DNA of 64,000 bases from CAMTUH01 sp947084935 (GCA_947084935.1 CAMTUH010000001.1:62001-126000); one strand, 5' to 3'. Counted from the stretch's first letter, positions 17,277 to 27,019 are shown. Program-made: numbers and translations. The notes: a model not told the origin generated them from the sequence alone.

Positions 17277-17556
17277 TTACATTAATAAGAAGTTAAAGAA
17301 AGATCCTGAATTTGCTGCGCATTATGCGCGCGAGCAAATTATCAATAACATTGCTGAAATGATTGTCCATGCGAGAAAAACAGCCCATTTAACTCAGTCG
17401 GGATTGGCTAAAAAAATAGGAACTACTCAGTCAGTCATTTCTCGCATTGAAAGTGGCAGCAGTGCCTTTATTCCGTCTTTAGAAACTTTAGTTAGAATTG
17501 CGCTCGCACTGAATATGAAACTTCAATTACGCTTACAAAAATCCCAAGAAAAGTAA
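17254..17556 (+). CDS. Xre-family antitoxin (HigA-like)
   Basis: ATG 17254 is preferred to 17239 because gaggt lies eight bases upstream; this gives 100 residues. Residues about 40-95 form an HTH (TQSGLAKKIGTTQSVISRIE then SGSSAFIPSLETL), the DNA-binding part expected to repress the operon. The start lies inside the toxin gene (23-base overlap), so the two are co-translated. It would neutralise the upstream HigB-like toxin. Confidence 0.88.
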   Translation: MKALTLTDYINKKLKKDPEFAAHYAREQIINNIAEMIVHARKTAHLTQSGLAKKIGTTQSVISRIESGSSAFIPSLETLVRIALALNMKLQLRLQKSQEK

Positions 17557-17706
17557 GTAACCACTTGATTTTTTAGTCACGTTAGTGTCAAACGTGCTTG
17601 CGCAGAATGACGGGAAAAGTGAATTTCCTTAAGGTTTAATAAAGATTAAATGGGTAACATCGTGTCTGGATTAAGTTTACAAGAGAAGACGATATGAGAA
17701 GCCTGG

Positions 17707-18102
17707 TTAAGGGCGCCTCTGCAGATATTCAGACGGCGTCAAAATCATGACATTTGAAATTTGTTTGCCATAAAAGCTACCAAAATCTCGACTATCACCG
17801 GTAATGAGGTAATGAGCGCGGGTTCCGATAGCGGCTGCTAGGATAGGACGGTCTTTGTCTCTGAGCGTGATGTTGGGAGGGATGAGTGTTTCGTCATATT
17901 CGGTGTGTACTTCAATGGGTTTTATCAGCGTGTCTAAACGTTTGTGTTGATCGGGATGAGTGAGGTTTCGTCTGGCTTCTTCAAGTGCGTAACTTGAAGT
18001 GATCAGTTTGGCTGAGGACAACGACCAAAATTTTTTAATACCACTGTGGCTTCGATAGGCAGCCGAAAATAATACATTGGCATCCAAAAAGAGTCTGTCC
18101 AT
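17707..18102 (-). CDS. PIN-domain ribonuclease toxin (VapC-like)
   Basis: A 131-residue PIN domain. The acidic metal site is visible: Asp7 in FLDANVLFSAA, Glu41/Glu42 in YALEEARRN, Asp84 in RDKDRPILAAA and Asp102 in LITGDSRDF. PIN toxins cleave tRNA or rRNA. The AbrB-type gene starts three bases upstream on the same strand, which is a standard antitoxin-toxin arrangement. All catalytic acids are present, so the toxin is probably functional. Confidence 0.85.
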   Translation of the reverse strand: MDRLFLDANVLFSAAYRSHSGIKKFWSLSSAKLITSSYALEEARRNLTHPDQHKRLDTLIKPIEVHTEYDETLIPPNITLRDKDRPILAAAIGTRAHYLITGDSRDFGSFYGKQISNVMILTPSEYLQRRP

Positions 18103-18105
18103 GGT

Positions 18106-18405
18106 TTATTTTTTTTCTTTTGGTTTTTTGTGGGGGATTTTATCCGGGTCCAATCCCATGGCTTTGACTTCTTTCCGAGCGGCCTTGTAGTCGGATGGGT
18201 CAACGGCATTGGACAAAATGAATTCCGCCTTACGTTCGGGACTGTACATTTCTATGGGTAAGGCTACCGCGAGTTTTAGTAAAATACCATCACCGTGGTT
18301 TTCGGCGATCATGAGGTCACCTTCGTGAAGGTGCAATTGTTGACGCAGAGCCGCGGGGATGACAACAACGCCACGTTTTCCGATTTTAGTCACTTCTTTC
18401 TTCAT
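18106..18405 (-). CDS. AbrB/SpoVT-type antitoxin
   Basis: A 99-residue protein with an N-terminal swapped-hairpin DNA-binding domain (KIGKRGVVVIPAALRQQLHL followed by HEGDLMIAE). The C-terminal half, basic and rich in Lys, probably binds and blocks the PIN toxin encoded just downstream. Overlapping inverted repeats at 18415-18435, immediately upstream of the start, are a likely operator for autoregulation. Confidence 0.85.
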   Translation of the reverse strand: MKKEVTKIGKRGVVVIPAALRQQLHLHEGDLMIAENHGDGILLKLAVALPIEMYSPERKAEFILSNAVDPSDYKAARKEVKAMGLDPDKIPHKKPKEKK

Positions 18406-18414
18406 ACCGTACTC

Positions 18415-18435
18415 TCTGAATATCAGATTATCTGA
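18415..18435. promoter_or_regulatory. Probable operator of the AbrB/PIN module
   Basis: Three alternating half-sites, tctga-ata-tcaga-tta-tctga, form two overlapping inverted repeats ten bases upstream of the antitoxin ATG. This fits binding by the dimeric AbrB-type antitoxin. Binding itself is inferred. Confidence 0.5.
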
Positions 18436-18489
18436 AAAAAAGAATAGCTGATTAATAGGTCATTTGCAATGAATCCGTAGCCTGTGGGA

Positions 18490-18588
18490 GTAGCCTTGAT
18501 GTAGTCCCCGCAAGGCGAGGACAGGCCACTGCGAAATCAAGGAATTCCTGGGTTACGCCCCGAGAAGCGGGGGCTTCACCCAGGCTAC
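18490..18588. repeat. Palindromic repeat family A, downstream of purH
   Basis: Begins gtagccttgatgtag and ends cacccaggctac, with the modules tccccgcaaggcgaggacag, ggaattcctgggttacgccc and gagaagcgggggcttc. The same modules appear in the copies at 12483, 13287 and 30994 but in a different order or orientation. It could terminate purH transcription. Confidence 0.85.
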
Positions 18589-18624
18589 AAATTTGGGTCG
18601 CAAATGGATTTCGAGCAGTAACCC

Positions 18625-20199
18625 TTAATGCCGAAAATGCCGCTGGTGGGTGAACACCATCGCAATATTGGCTTTGTTAGCGGTTGCGATGACTTCAGCG
18701 TCTTGTTTCGAGCCGCCGGGTTGGATGATGGCAGTAATGCCCAATTGTGCGGCGAGATCGATGCTGTCGGAGAAGGGAAAAAACGCATCTGAGGCCATCA
18801 CAGCACCCTGTAGATTCAGGTTGGCTTCTTTGGCTTTTAATATAGCGATTTTCGCGGCAAAAACACGGCTGGTTTGCCCACCGCCGATGCCGAGCGTCAT
18901 TCGATCTCTGGCGTATACAATCGCGTTCGATTTAACGAATTTAACGACCGTCCAGGCGAATAATAAGTTTGTCATTTCATCCACCGTAGGTTGTCGTTCC
19001 GTGACGGTGTGCATTTCTTTGGGTTCAAGCAGCGAGGCATCGACGTCTTGCACCAACACGCCGCCTGAGATCGTTTGGAAAGAGTAACTTTTCTCGCCTT
19101 TCGGTAAGGTGCAGGGCAGTACGCTGATGTTGGGTTTCTGGACCAGCGCGTGCAAGGCCGGTAGCGTAAAATCCGGAGCAACAATCACTTCAACAAATTG
19201 CTGAGCAATGACTTTTTTCGCGGTCTCCACGTCGACGGGCGTGTTGAAGGCAATAATCCCGCCGTATGCCGATAGGGGATCGCTGGAATAGGCCTTTTCG
19301 TAGGCAATTAATTGAGTTTCAGCCTGCGCCACACCACACGGAGTCGCGTGTTTTACGATGACGCACGCGGGAATATCCGAGCAAAAATCATTCACGCAAC
19401 GATAAGCGCAATCGGCATCTAAAAAATTATTATAAGAGAGCGGTTTTCCTTGTATCGGTTTAACTTCAGCGAGACTGGCTGTTTCTTTTGGCGGAACGTA
19501 CAGTGCAGCGTGTTGATGCGGATTTTCTCCGTATCGAAGATCCATTTTTTTTCGAAAATTTAAAGAAAAAGACAGAGGAAAACTCTGTTTTTCATTTCCG
19601 TGTAATAGATAATCCGCAATAACAGAATCGTAGCGGGAAAGATAGGCAAACGTTTTCTGCGCCAGGCGCTGACGAGTCTCCAAAGAGGTTTTCCTGTCTT
19701 GAGCGTTCATCTCGAATAAAATCGTTGAATAATCGGCAGAGTCAATGACTGCCGTGACGTATTTAAAATTTTTAGCTGCCGCACGCAGTAGGCTCGGCCC
19801 GCCAACATCAATTTGTTCGATGGCTTCTTCATGGGTGACCGACGGCTTCTCGATGGTTTGTTCGAAAGGGTAGAGATTAATCACGAGAAGGTCGATGGGT
19901 TTGATGCCGTATTCGGCGATTACCTCGTCGTCGGCCCCGCGCCGGAATAATAATCCACCGTGAATTTTAGGGTGCAGGGTTTTTACCCGGCCTCCCAGAA
20001 TTTCTGGGAAGCCGGTGTAATCAGAAACTTGAATAACTGGTATGTGGTGCTGTTCCAAAAAACGCGCCGTTCCACCAGTTGCAACGATCTCAACGCCAAA
20101 CTGAACGAGTTTCAATGCAAAATCAACAAGACCATTTTTATCAGTGGTGCTGATTAAAGCGCGCTGAATTGGTCTGTCAACTACATCATTTGTCATCAA
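18625..20199 (-). CDS. purH: Bifunctional AICAR formyltransferase / IMP cyclohydrolase
   Basis: PurH carries out the last two steps of IMP synthesis. The 524-residue protein has the N-terminal cyclohydrolase domain (RALISTTDKNGLVDFA, VATGGTARFLEQ, GGRVKTLHPKIHGGLL) and the C-terminal transformylase (YGENPHQHAALY, CVIVKHATPCGVA, AYSSDPLSAYGGI, SDAFFPFSDSID). Met1 and Met2 are both possible starts; either overlaps the end of fis by 11-14 bases, so fis-purH is an operon. Confidence 0.97.
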   Translation of the reverse strand: MMTNDVVDRPIQRALISTTDKNGLVDFALKLVQFGVEIVATGGTARFLEQHHIPVIQVSDYTGFPEILGGRVKTLHPKIHGGLLFRRGADDEVIAEYGIKPIDLLVINLYPFEQTIEKPSVTHEEAIEQIDVGGPSLLRAAAKNFKYVTAVIDSADYSTILFEMNAQDRKTSLETRQRLAQKTFAYLSRYDSVIADYLLHGNEKQSFPLSFSLNFRKKMDLRYGENPHQHAALYVPPKETASLAEVKPIQGKPLSYNNFLDADCAYRCVNDFCSDIPACVIVKHATPCGVAQAETQLIAYEKAYSSDPLSAYGGIIAFNTPVDVETAKKVIAQQFVEVIVAPDFTLPALHALVQKPNISVLPCTLPKGEKSYSFQTISGGVLVQDVDASLLEPKEMHTVTERQPTVDEMTNLLFAWTVVKFVKSNAIVYARDRMTLGIGGGQTSRVFAAKIAILKAKEANLNLQGAVMASDAFFPFSDSIDLAAQLGITAIIQPGGSKQDAEVIATANKANIAMVFTHQRHFRH

Positions 20200-20488
20200 T
20201 CTGGTAGATGGCTAGTTTCTTGCGAAGGGTTCCGCGGCTGATGCCAAGGAACTTTGCGGCTTTGCTTTGGTTGCCGTTGGTAAAGTGCATAACGACTCTT
20301 AACAGCGGCACTTCCATTTCAGCTAACACCATGCCATACACGTTTGTCGGCTCTTCGCCATCTAATTGGGCGAAATAATGCTGCAACGATTGTTGCACGC
20401 TACCTGCAAAGGAATAGCCTGTAGTTGCTGATTTAGCTTCGGGTTCTTGAACGAACGTGTCGGTTTCCATAATTGCGATTCCTTCCAA
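20186..20488 (-). CDS. fis: DNA-binding protein Fis
   Basis: A 100-residue nucleoid and regulatory protein. The C-terminal HTH NQSKAAKFLGISRGTLRKKL is the Fis signature. Fis bends DNA and stimulates rRNA promoters and recombination. An internal ATG at 20470 is an alternative start. It is the first gene of a pair with purH; in many gammaproteobacteria fis lies after dusB instead. Confidence 0.95.
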   Translation of the reverse strand: MEGIAIMETDTFVQEPEAKSATTGYSFAGSVQQSLQHYFAQLDGEEPTNVYGMVLAEMEVPLLRVVMHFTNGNQSKAAKFLGISRGTLRKKLAIYQIDDK

Positions 20489-20714
20489 CGTCGTACTCCT
20501 AAGTCTAGTGTTGTTTAACGATAAGGCTTGGAAATCATTTCATCAAGCCACAAAGCCATCCATTATAGCATTCAGTTGTCGCACCACAAGAGGAAAATGC
20601 ACAAAATTGATTCTTTTTTTTGGGCGGTGGGTCGATGAAAGCGACAGCCATTTAATCAATTATTTAACGTAACCCCCCTTTCTCTCGTCGGGCCGATTGG
20701 CTACAATCCAAAGC

Positions 20715-23357
20715 ATGAGTAAGTCCCAGCCTAAAGCCGTTCATTTGAAAGACTATCGCCCCCCCGATTTTCTTATTGATACCGTCTATCTCAATGTCGA
20801 TTTGCACGAGAGTGAAGCCAACGTTAAAGCCATCTTAAACATTAAGCGGAATTCGAAGGCTAAAACGCCCAAAGCGCCGCTGGTACTGAACGGTGATCAC
20901 CTGACGTTGAAAAAGGTGGTGTTGGATGGGAAACCGTTGTCGTCGAAGGAATATACCGTCACTGATGAGTTATTGACGCTTGCACGTGTTCCCGATGAAT
21001 TTCAGTTGGAAACGGAAGTGGTGATTGAACCGCAAAACAATACGGCGCTGATGGGTCTTTATAAATCCCGCGGAAATTTTTGCACGCAGTGTGAATCGCA
21101 AGGATTTCGCCGCATTACGTATTTCTTAGATCGTCCGGATGTAATGTCGCGATTCACCACAACCATCACGGCCGACAAAGCGAAATATCCTTATTTATTG
21201 TCGAACGGCAATTTAATTGAAAGCCGAGAATTAAACGGAAATCGTCACTGGGTTCACTGGGAAGATCCGTCGAAAAAACCCAGTTATTTATTCGCTTTGG
21301 TGGCAGGTGATTTCGATTTGTTGGAAGACACTTTTGTGACGATGTCGGGTCGAAAGATCGCGCTTCGTTTGTATTTAGAAAAAGGATTTAAAGATCAAGG
21401 TGCGTTCGCGCTGGAAGCGTTGAAAAAAGCCATGCGGTGGGATGAAGAAACGTTTGGTCGTGAATACGATCTAGATATTTATATGATCGTTGCCGTGAGC
21501 GATTTCAATATGGGCGCCATGGAGAATAAAGGTCTGAATATATTTAATACCAAATATATCTTAGCCAATTCACAAACGGCCACGGACAGCGATTACGTTA
21601 ATATCGGGAACGTGATTGGGCACGAGTATTTTCACAATTGGTCGGGCAATCGGATCACGTGCCGTGACTGGTTCCAGATCACACTCAAAGAAGGACTGAC
21701 GGTTTTTCGGGATCAATTATTTTCGGAAGACATGACGTCTCCTGGTGCTGCTCGAATTAATTTCGTTAATACTCTGAGAAACGTACAATTTCCTGAAGAT
21801 GCTGGGCCTTTGGCTCATCCGATTCGTCCTCAGTCGTATATTGAAATCAATAATTTTTATACGAGCACGGTCTATCGAAAAGGTGCTGAAGTGATTCGGA
21901 TGGTGCGTACGCTAATCGGTCCGGAAAAGTTCCGAAAGGCCATGGACCTTTATTTTTCGCGTTACGACGGTCAGGCCGTCACTACCGATGATTTTATTCA
22001 AGCGATGTCGGATGCTTCGGGAAAAGAATTAACACAATTTAAGCGGTGGTACGATCAGGCAGGTACTCCAGTGCTTTATATTCACGAGGAATACGATAAC
22101 GAAGAAAAAACTTTTACGCTGACGGTTACGCAGTCCTGCCCTGCAACACCGGGTCAAGTAAAAAAAGAACCGTTTCAGTTACCTTTGGCGATTGGGTTTG
22201 TGGGCCCGCGGTGCGAAGACATGCCGACCCAGTTGGAGGGGGAGGACGAACCGGTCGAAGGCACTCGTGTATTAGAAATTAAAAATCCCGAGGAAAAATT
22301 CACGTTTGTGAATGTTTCTGAGAAACCGATTCCTTCTTTATTGCGAAATTTCTCCGCACCCGTCATCGTGCATTATCCGTATACGGACGAAGAGTTGCTT
22401 TGGCTGTTTCAATGCGACAGCGATCCTTTCGCGCGCTGGGAAGCGGGTCAAGAATTTGCAAAACGGTTGATTTTTAAAGTAGCGGAACAATACCGGCAGA
22501 AAAAACCGTTGACCATGGACGCTCGTCTTATCGAGGCGTATAAAAAAATTATTGCGGGGCCGCATGAAGATCATGGGGTTGAGGCTTTGTTGCTGGTTCT
22601 GCCCACGTTAAATTATTTAATTCAGATGAAGGAAGCGGGCGATATCGATGCCGTTCACGCCGCGCGTGAATTTGTTAAAGAATCTTTGGCAAAAACACTC
22701 ACTCAAGAATTTTTCGAGGCGTACGAGCACCATCGCTTGTCTGCGTACAAATACAATGTTGAAGACATGGGGAAACGCAGTTTTAAAAATACGTGTTTAG
22801 CGTATTTAGTCGAAAGTGGGGCTGGGAAATACCCATCATTGGCTTATCGACAATTTGAAGCAAGCGATAACATGACGGATTCCGTGGGAGCATTGGCAGC
22901 GCTGAATAACCACGATTGCTCTGAGCGTGAAAGAGCGCTGGGTGAATTTTACAAGAAATGGAAGGAACAACCGTTGGTGGTGAACAAGTGGTTTGCCATA
23001 CAGGCATCGTCGACGCTGTCGTCGACGTTAGACAACGTAAAACGGCTGATGGAACATCCGGCGTTTAACATTAAAAATCCCAATAACGTGTATTTCTTGA
23101 TTCGAACGTTTGGCGCGAATGCAATTTGTTTTCACGAGAAAAAAGGCGAGGGATACCGTTTTATTGCCGATCAAGTGTTGGCGATCGATCCGATGAACCC
23201 GCATGTGTCGGCTGCTCTGCTGCAACCGCTCACGCAGTGGCGTATGATGGATAAGGCACGAGCAGCGCTAATGAAAAAAGAACTCGAGCGAATTTCTAAA
23301 GCAGCTCCGCTGTCTAAAGACGTTTACGAAATAGTGGCGAAGAGTTTGGCTGATTAG
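20715..23357 (+). CDS. pepN: Aminopeptidase N
   Basis: A cytoplasmic M1-family zinc metallopeptidase that removes N-terminal residues from peptides. The 880-residue length, GAMEN (residues 267-271) and HEYFH zinc motif starting at His303 match E. coli PepN-type enzymes. ATG 20715 gives MSKSQPKAVHLKDYRPPDF, which aligns in position with the known N-terminus; an in-frame TTG at 20697 would add six residues. It is convergent with the histidine kinase, with one base between stops. Confidence 0.97.
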   Translation: MSKSQPKAVHLKDYRPPDFLIDTVYLNVDLHESEANVKAILNIKRNSKAKTPKAPLVLNGDHLTLKKVVLDGKPLSSKEYTVTDELLTLARVPDEFQLETEVVIEPQNNTALMGLYKSRGNFCTQCESQGFRRITYFLDRPDVMSRFTTTITADKAKYPYLLSNGNLIESRELNGNRHWVHWEDPSKKPSYLFALVAGDFDLLEDTFVTMSGRKIALRLYLEKGFKDQGAFALEALKKAMRWDEETFGREYDLDIYMIVAVSDFNMGAMENKGLNIFNTKYILANSQTATDSDYVNIGNVIGHEYFHNWSGNRITCRDWFQITLKEGLTVFRDQLFSEDMTSPGAARINFVNTLRNVQFPEDAGPLAHPIRPQSYIEINNFYTSTVYRKGAEVIRMVRTLIGPEKFRKAMDLYFSRYDGQAVTTDDFIQAMSDASGKELTQFKRWYDQAGTPVLYIHEEYDNEEKTFTLTVTQSCPATPGQVKKEPFQLPLAIGFVGPRCEDMPTQLEGEDEPVEGTRVLEIKNPEEKFTFVNVSEKPIPSLLRNFSAPVIVHYPYTDEELLWLFQCDSDPFARWEAGQEFAKRLIFKVAEQYRQKKPLTMDARLIEAYKKIIAGPHEDHGVEALLLVLPTLNYLIQMKEAGDIDAVHAAREFVKESLAKTLTQEFFEAYEHHRLSAYKYNVEDMGKRSFKNTCLAYLVESGAGKYPSLAYRQFEASDNMTDSVGALAALNNHDCSERERALGEFYKKWKEQPLVVNKWFAIQASSTLSSTLDNVKRLMEHPAFNIKNPNNVYFLIRTFGANAICFHEKKGEGYRFIADQVLAIDPMNPHVSAALLQPLTQWRMMDKARAALMKKELERISKAAPLSKDVYEIVAKSLAD

Positions 23358-23358
23358 C

Positions 23359-25335
23359 TTATTTGCCGGCGTATTTGTTTAAGCACTTTAATACCGATTT
23401 ATAAGAAGCGGGTTTTGCTAAGAAGTCATCAACCCCAGCTAAGATACATTCTTGTTTCATTTGTTCGGTAGCGTGTGCGGTTAGTGCGATAATGGGCGTT
23501 TTTTTATTTTGCTCGGTACGGCGAATTTTACGAATGACACTTAAGCCATCTTGGTCCGGTAAGCCAATATCCATAAAAATAAGATCGTACGGTGATTCGG
23601 AAAACTCCAAAGCTTCCGATCCTGTGTTTGCCAGAGTGACGGTACAGCCCAATGTTTCGAGAATTTCCATCGAGAATTTTTGAATCAGGGGTACATCTTC
23701 CACCAATAATATCGATGGTTTTCTGTTGGATTTGACGTAGTTGGGTGTCTGGTCGTTCACTTCATAAGTATCAATGATATCTCGTCGGTCGCGTTTGAAA
23801 GGTAGCGTGCACACGAACTTGGTGCCAACTCCAGGATGACTGTCTACGGTAATTTCGCCGTGTAAATTTTCTACTAATTTTTTTGTGATTGCTAATCCGA
23901 GCCCCGAACCCTTGTATTTCCCACGATAAGACGGATCCACTCGATAAAAACGATCAAAAATATGTTTAAGTTCATTTTTGGGAATGCCAATGCCCGTGTC
24001 TTTTACTATGAGATTTATAGTGACGGTTTTCTCGCTGGATTTTACTAACTCGGTAGAAATAATAATCTGCCCCGATTCGGTAAACTTGATTGCATTACCG
24101 AGCAAATTAATCAGAATTCGTTGTACTGCATCGGCATGGCCCATCAGGTGAGTGGGGGTATCATTGGAATAATCGGTGATGATGTCGATGCCTTTTTCGC
24201 GTGCGGGTTTGTTGACGGTCGCGATGGCATTTTGAATAAGCTGTTTGAAATCGAAAGACTCTTTTTTGAATTCCATCTCGCCTTGTTCCAATTTGGAAAA
24301 ATCGAGAATGTTTTCGACGAGCTTTAATAAAGCATCGCCGGATTGAATAATAGCCTCTAGGTATTCTTCTTGTTCTGGTAAATGTTTTTTTAATTTAAGC
24401 AGTTCAGCGGTACCCAATACGGTGTGTAACGGAGTTCGAATGTCGTGACTGATGTTTGCGACGAAATCGGACTTAGCACGGTTGGCTTCTTCCGCCTGTT
24501 TTTTTGCTTCAATCAGAGAGTTTTCCATGGTTTTACGATCGGTGATGTCGAACGCGAGGCCCAGCATGCCGATGCATGTTCCGTTTTCATCTTTTAATGG
24601 CGCTTTTTTTGCTAAAAAGGTGTGTGGCCTTCCGTCGGCCCACATAACGGTCTCTTCTGCGCTGATGGTCTTTCCAGTTTCCATCACCATTAAATCGTTT
24701 TGTCGTAATTGGTCGGCCATGGAAGGATCCCAACCCAACAGTTCACCCATTTCCCAGACGGTTTTACCGATGAGGTCTTCGGCCTTTTCCAGGCCAAAGC
24801 TTTTGGCTTGTTGGTCATTACAACCGAGAAAACGCCCGTGAATGTCTTCCCAAAAAACATGATCCGGCAAATTAGAAATGACATTTTCGAGAAACAATTG
24901 AGTGGTTTTCCTTTCTTTTTCTGCGAGCTCTTTGGCGGTGAGTAAGCCGGATTCTTTTTCTTTTTGAACCGTAATGTTGATGGAAGAGCCTAAAGTACCG
25001 ATAATTTCCCCCCGTTCGTTGCGAAGAGGAGCTTTTTTGCTGATGTAGGTTATTTTGTGTCCGTCGGGAAGTGTAACGCTTTCTTCATACGTATGCGCTT
25101 GGCCGCTGCGCATGACTTCTTGGTCATTTCTCACGACCTCATCGGCAGTAGCCTTATCATAAAAATCGTAATCCGTTTTCCCGATGACATCGACCGCTTT
25201 AGATAGACCAAACTTTTTTGCTTGTTCTTCGTTACAACCCAAAAGGGCGCCGTTTTTATCTTTCCAGTAGACGTGACCGGGCAGTGTCGCGATAATGTCT
25301 TCGAGTTTTAATTTAAGCTTTTGATCCAAGACCAT
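23359..25335 (-). CDS. Hybrid sensor histidine kinase with two PAS domains
   Basis: A 658-residue soluble protein from ATG 25335 (a TTG nine codons earlier is possible). Domain order: PAS at about 8-125, PAS at about 145-270, HisKA with SHDIRTP (His297), HATPase with NAIKFTESG, DTGIGIP and GSGLGLA, then a receiver with FMDIGLPDQDG (Asp589). There are no membrane segments, so it senses a cytoplasmic cue, perhaps redox or a ligand. It lacks an HPt domain; a free HPt protein lies at 30568. The layout recalls ArcB, but ArcB has membrane segments and its own HPt. Confidence 0.9.
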   Translation of the reverse strand: MVLDQKLKLKLEDIIATLPGHVYWKDKNGALLGCNEEQAKKFGLSKAVDVIGKTDYDFYDKATADEVVRNDQEVMRSGQAHTYEESVTLPDGHKITYISKKAPLRNERGEIIGTLGSSINITVQKEKESGLLTAKELAEKERKTTQLFLENVISNLPDHVFWEDIHGRFLGCNDQQAKSFGLEKAEDLIGKTVWEMGELLGWDPSMADQLRQNDLMVMETGKTISAEETVMWADGRPHTFLAKKAPLKDENGTCIGMLGLAFDITDRKTMENSLIEAKKQAEEANRAKSDFVANISHDIRTPLHTVLGTAELLKLKKHLPEQEEYLEAIIQSGDALLKLVENILDFSKLEQGEMEFKKESFDFKQLIQNAIATVNKPAREKGIDIITDYSNDTPTHLMGHADAVQRILINLLGNAIKFTESGQIIISTELVKSSEKTVTINLIVKDTGIGIPKNELKHIFDRFYRVDPSYRGKYKGSGLGLAITKKLVENLHGEITVDSHPGVGTKFVCTLPFKRDRRDIIDTYEVNDQTPNYVKSNRKPSILLVEDVPLIQKFSMEILETLGCTVTLANTGSEALEFSESPYDLIFMDIGLPDQDGLSVIRKIRRTEQNKKTPIIALTAHATEQMKQECILAGVDDFLAKPASYKSVLKCLNKYAGK

Positions 25336-25563
25336 ATAAAAATTATACTTGAAGCCGGGCAAACGGTGAATGAATTTATATTTTTTTATCCCCTTAATTT
25401 TTCCTTAAGATTTTTAGCGTTGATCGCCACGCATTTAATGTTATGGTAATTTACAGCCCGTTATTGGATTTGTTACAATTGCCACAGTTACTTAACCCAT
25501 ATGATACCAGGACGGTTTCCTTCGCAACAAAACAAAAGGGAGTTTTTATGATAGGGACCGAAC

Positions 25564-26889
25564 ATGAGTCGAGCTCGTCACGATACTGAAAAAAACTCTT
25601 ATATCCTATCTTCCTTTCATGAAGTTGAAAAAGGTTCAAACGTGATTGTCTTAATCAGCGTTGGGAATCAAGAGCACGAAGGTAAGAACTTTGAAGCCCA
25701 GATGGATGCCTTAGCAATAGCCTTTTGTAATGGGTCTATTGGAAAAATAAATATTGTCGTTGGTGATTCTGTGCATCGTCATAACCAGAAAATTGATGGC
25801 ATTCCTGAGGGGGACGACTACCCCCCCACCAATGGCGCCGGTTGGTTAGAGGGAAATGAACAAGCCATCAGCACGATGAAGGAATGGCTGAAAGTAATAA
25901 AAGGCATACCTTCCGATGTTGTTGAAGAAAATATTCAGGTTACGCGTTGGGACCACTGGCTCAAGGCTAAAGATTATGAACAATACAAAAACAAAATAGA
26001 AGAATTGTATGAAGAAAAGCCAGCCTTTAAGAAGGCTGTTGAGGATACCGTTACGGAGTTCCTAAAACGACGCAAAAAAGAAGAAGATTTAGATGCGCGG
26101 AGTCATTGTCGAGAGTATGTAAAAGAAGAATTGACGGCCTACTTAATTTGGTGTCAACAGGGCTATCACAAAATTCTTTATCCCCGCATAGGAAAAGCGT
26201 TGCGTCCTATGCCAGCGGCGTTTAAATGGTTACACGAGCACTATATTCCCGCCAATGAGTTCCCGAAAAACTGTGGCGAATGGTTGCTTCTCACCTTGAA
26301 AACCAAGAGCGACACGGATGAACCAGATAATTTTATCCGCGGAAGCAGTCAAGAGCTAAAAACTAAGCGTCAGGAAATTTCAGCTTCCAGACCCATTCAA
26401 TTGCGTGTTCCAATCACACCACCGGATTCACCGGAAAACTTGCCGATCTTGATAGAAGGAGATGATGACGATGATATGCCGGCTTTAGAGCGGATGGGGA
26501 AGGAAATGGATGGGGAAATAACATCTGTCCGTACTGATGAATCGATGCCTACAGAAGTGGGTGTATCACCGAGGTTGCTGGAATGTGCGGAAACGCTTCT
26601 ATCATATTCTGAATTATTTATGCTGGCTGCTTTTGATTCTTCGAATGAAGGTCATAAAGAAGAAGTTATTCAGTTCGGACAACAGATTATTCAACAGTTA
26701 CGCACTAAATATCAATTTCTTGATAGTGCAGGTAATCAAATTACCGCGTATGGGTATGGTGCTGGTGCTGTTGGGTTGATGAGTAGAAATTCTGCTGAGT
26801 TGGCTACTAATATTACCGGTTCAAGGCCTCGCACACCCTGTGATACCGATGGTGGAAAACCGCAATATAGAATTAAAGCACAAAACTGA
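25564..26889 (+). CDS. Probable tRNA-dependent cyclodipeptide synthase with C-terminal extension
   Basis: Residues 1 to about 245 resemble the AlbC-type cyclodipeptide synthase fold, which joins two aminoacyl-tRNAs into a diketopiperazine. VIVLISVGN puts Ser32 at the AlbC Ser37 position, and REYVKEEL puts Tyr185 and Glu189 four residues apart, as AlbC Tyr178 and Glu182. The helical block around DYEQYKNKIEELYEEKPAF also fits. Residues 250-340 are low-complexity, with an acidic run GDDDDD, and residues 345-441 form an unrecognised module. The extension is unusual for the family, whose members are about 240 residues. The family call rests on remembered motifs. A better Shine-Dalgarno serves an out-of-frame ATG at 25548. 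Confidence 0.65.
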   Translation: MSRARHDTEKNSYILSSFHEVEKGSNVIVLISVGNQEHEGKNFEAQMDALAIAFCNGSIGKINIVVGDSVHRHNQKIDGIPEGDDYPPTNGAGWLEGNEQAISTMKEWLKVIKGIPSDVVEENIQVTRWDHWLKAKDYEQYKNKIEELYEEKPAFKKAVEDTVTEFLKRRKKEEDLDARSHCREYVKEELTAYLIWCQQGYHKILYPRIGKALRPMPAAFKWLHEHYIPANEFPKNCGEWLLLTLKTKSDTDEPDNFIRGSSQELKTKRQEISASRPIQLRVPITPPDSPENLPILIEGDDDDDMPALERMGKEMDGEITSVRTDESMPTEVGVSPRLLECAETLLSYSELFMLAAFDSSNEGHKEEVIQFGQQIIQQLRTKYQFLDSAGNQITAYGYGAGAVGLMSRNSAELATNITGSRPRTPCDTDGGKPQYRIKAQN

Positions 26890-26929
26890 AGAATCGTTTG
26901 TGCTGCTTCGAAGCTCAGGTAGGTCTACA

Positions 26930-26994
26930 CTAACCCTCACAAATAATCTCATTAACCCGCAATAATTCTTCATCCGTGAAATAACGCGTTCCGT
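26930..26994. repeat. 65-bp direct repeat, left copy (duplicated pfkA 3' end)
   Basis: Identical over 65 bases to 28207-28271, which is the stop codon and last codons of pfkA. The two copies bracket the Xre-Fic cassette, with starts 1277 bases apart, as attachment-site-like repeats do. Confidence 0.93.
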
Positions 26995-27019
26995 GCTTTA
27001 CCGGGGCGCCCTTCCTATG

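Noticed and set aside
12483..18588. Possible CRISPR array because of repeated palindromic units
   Set aside because: The units are dispersed, differ in length and module order, and have no regular spacers or cas genes nearby.
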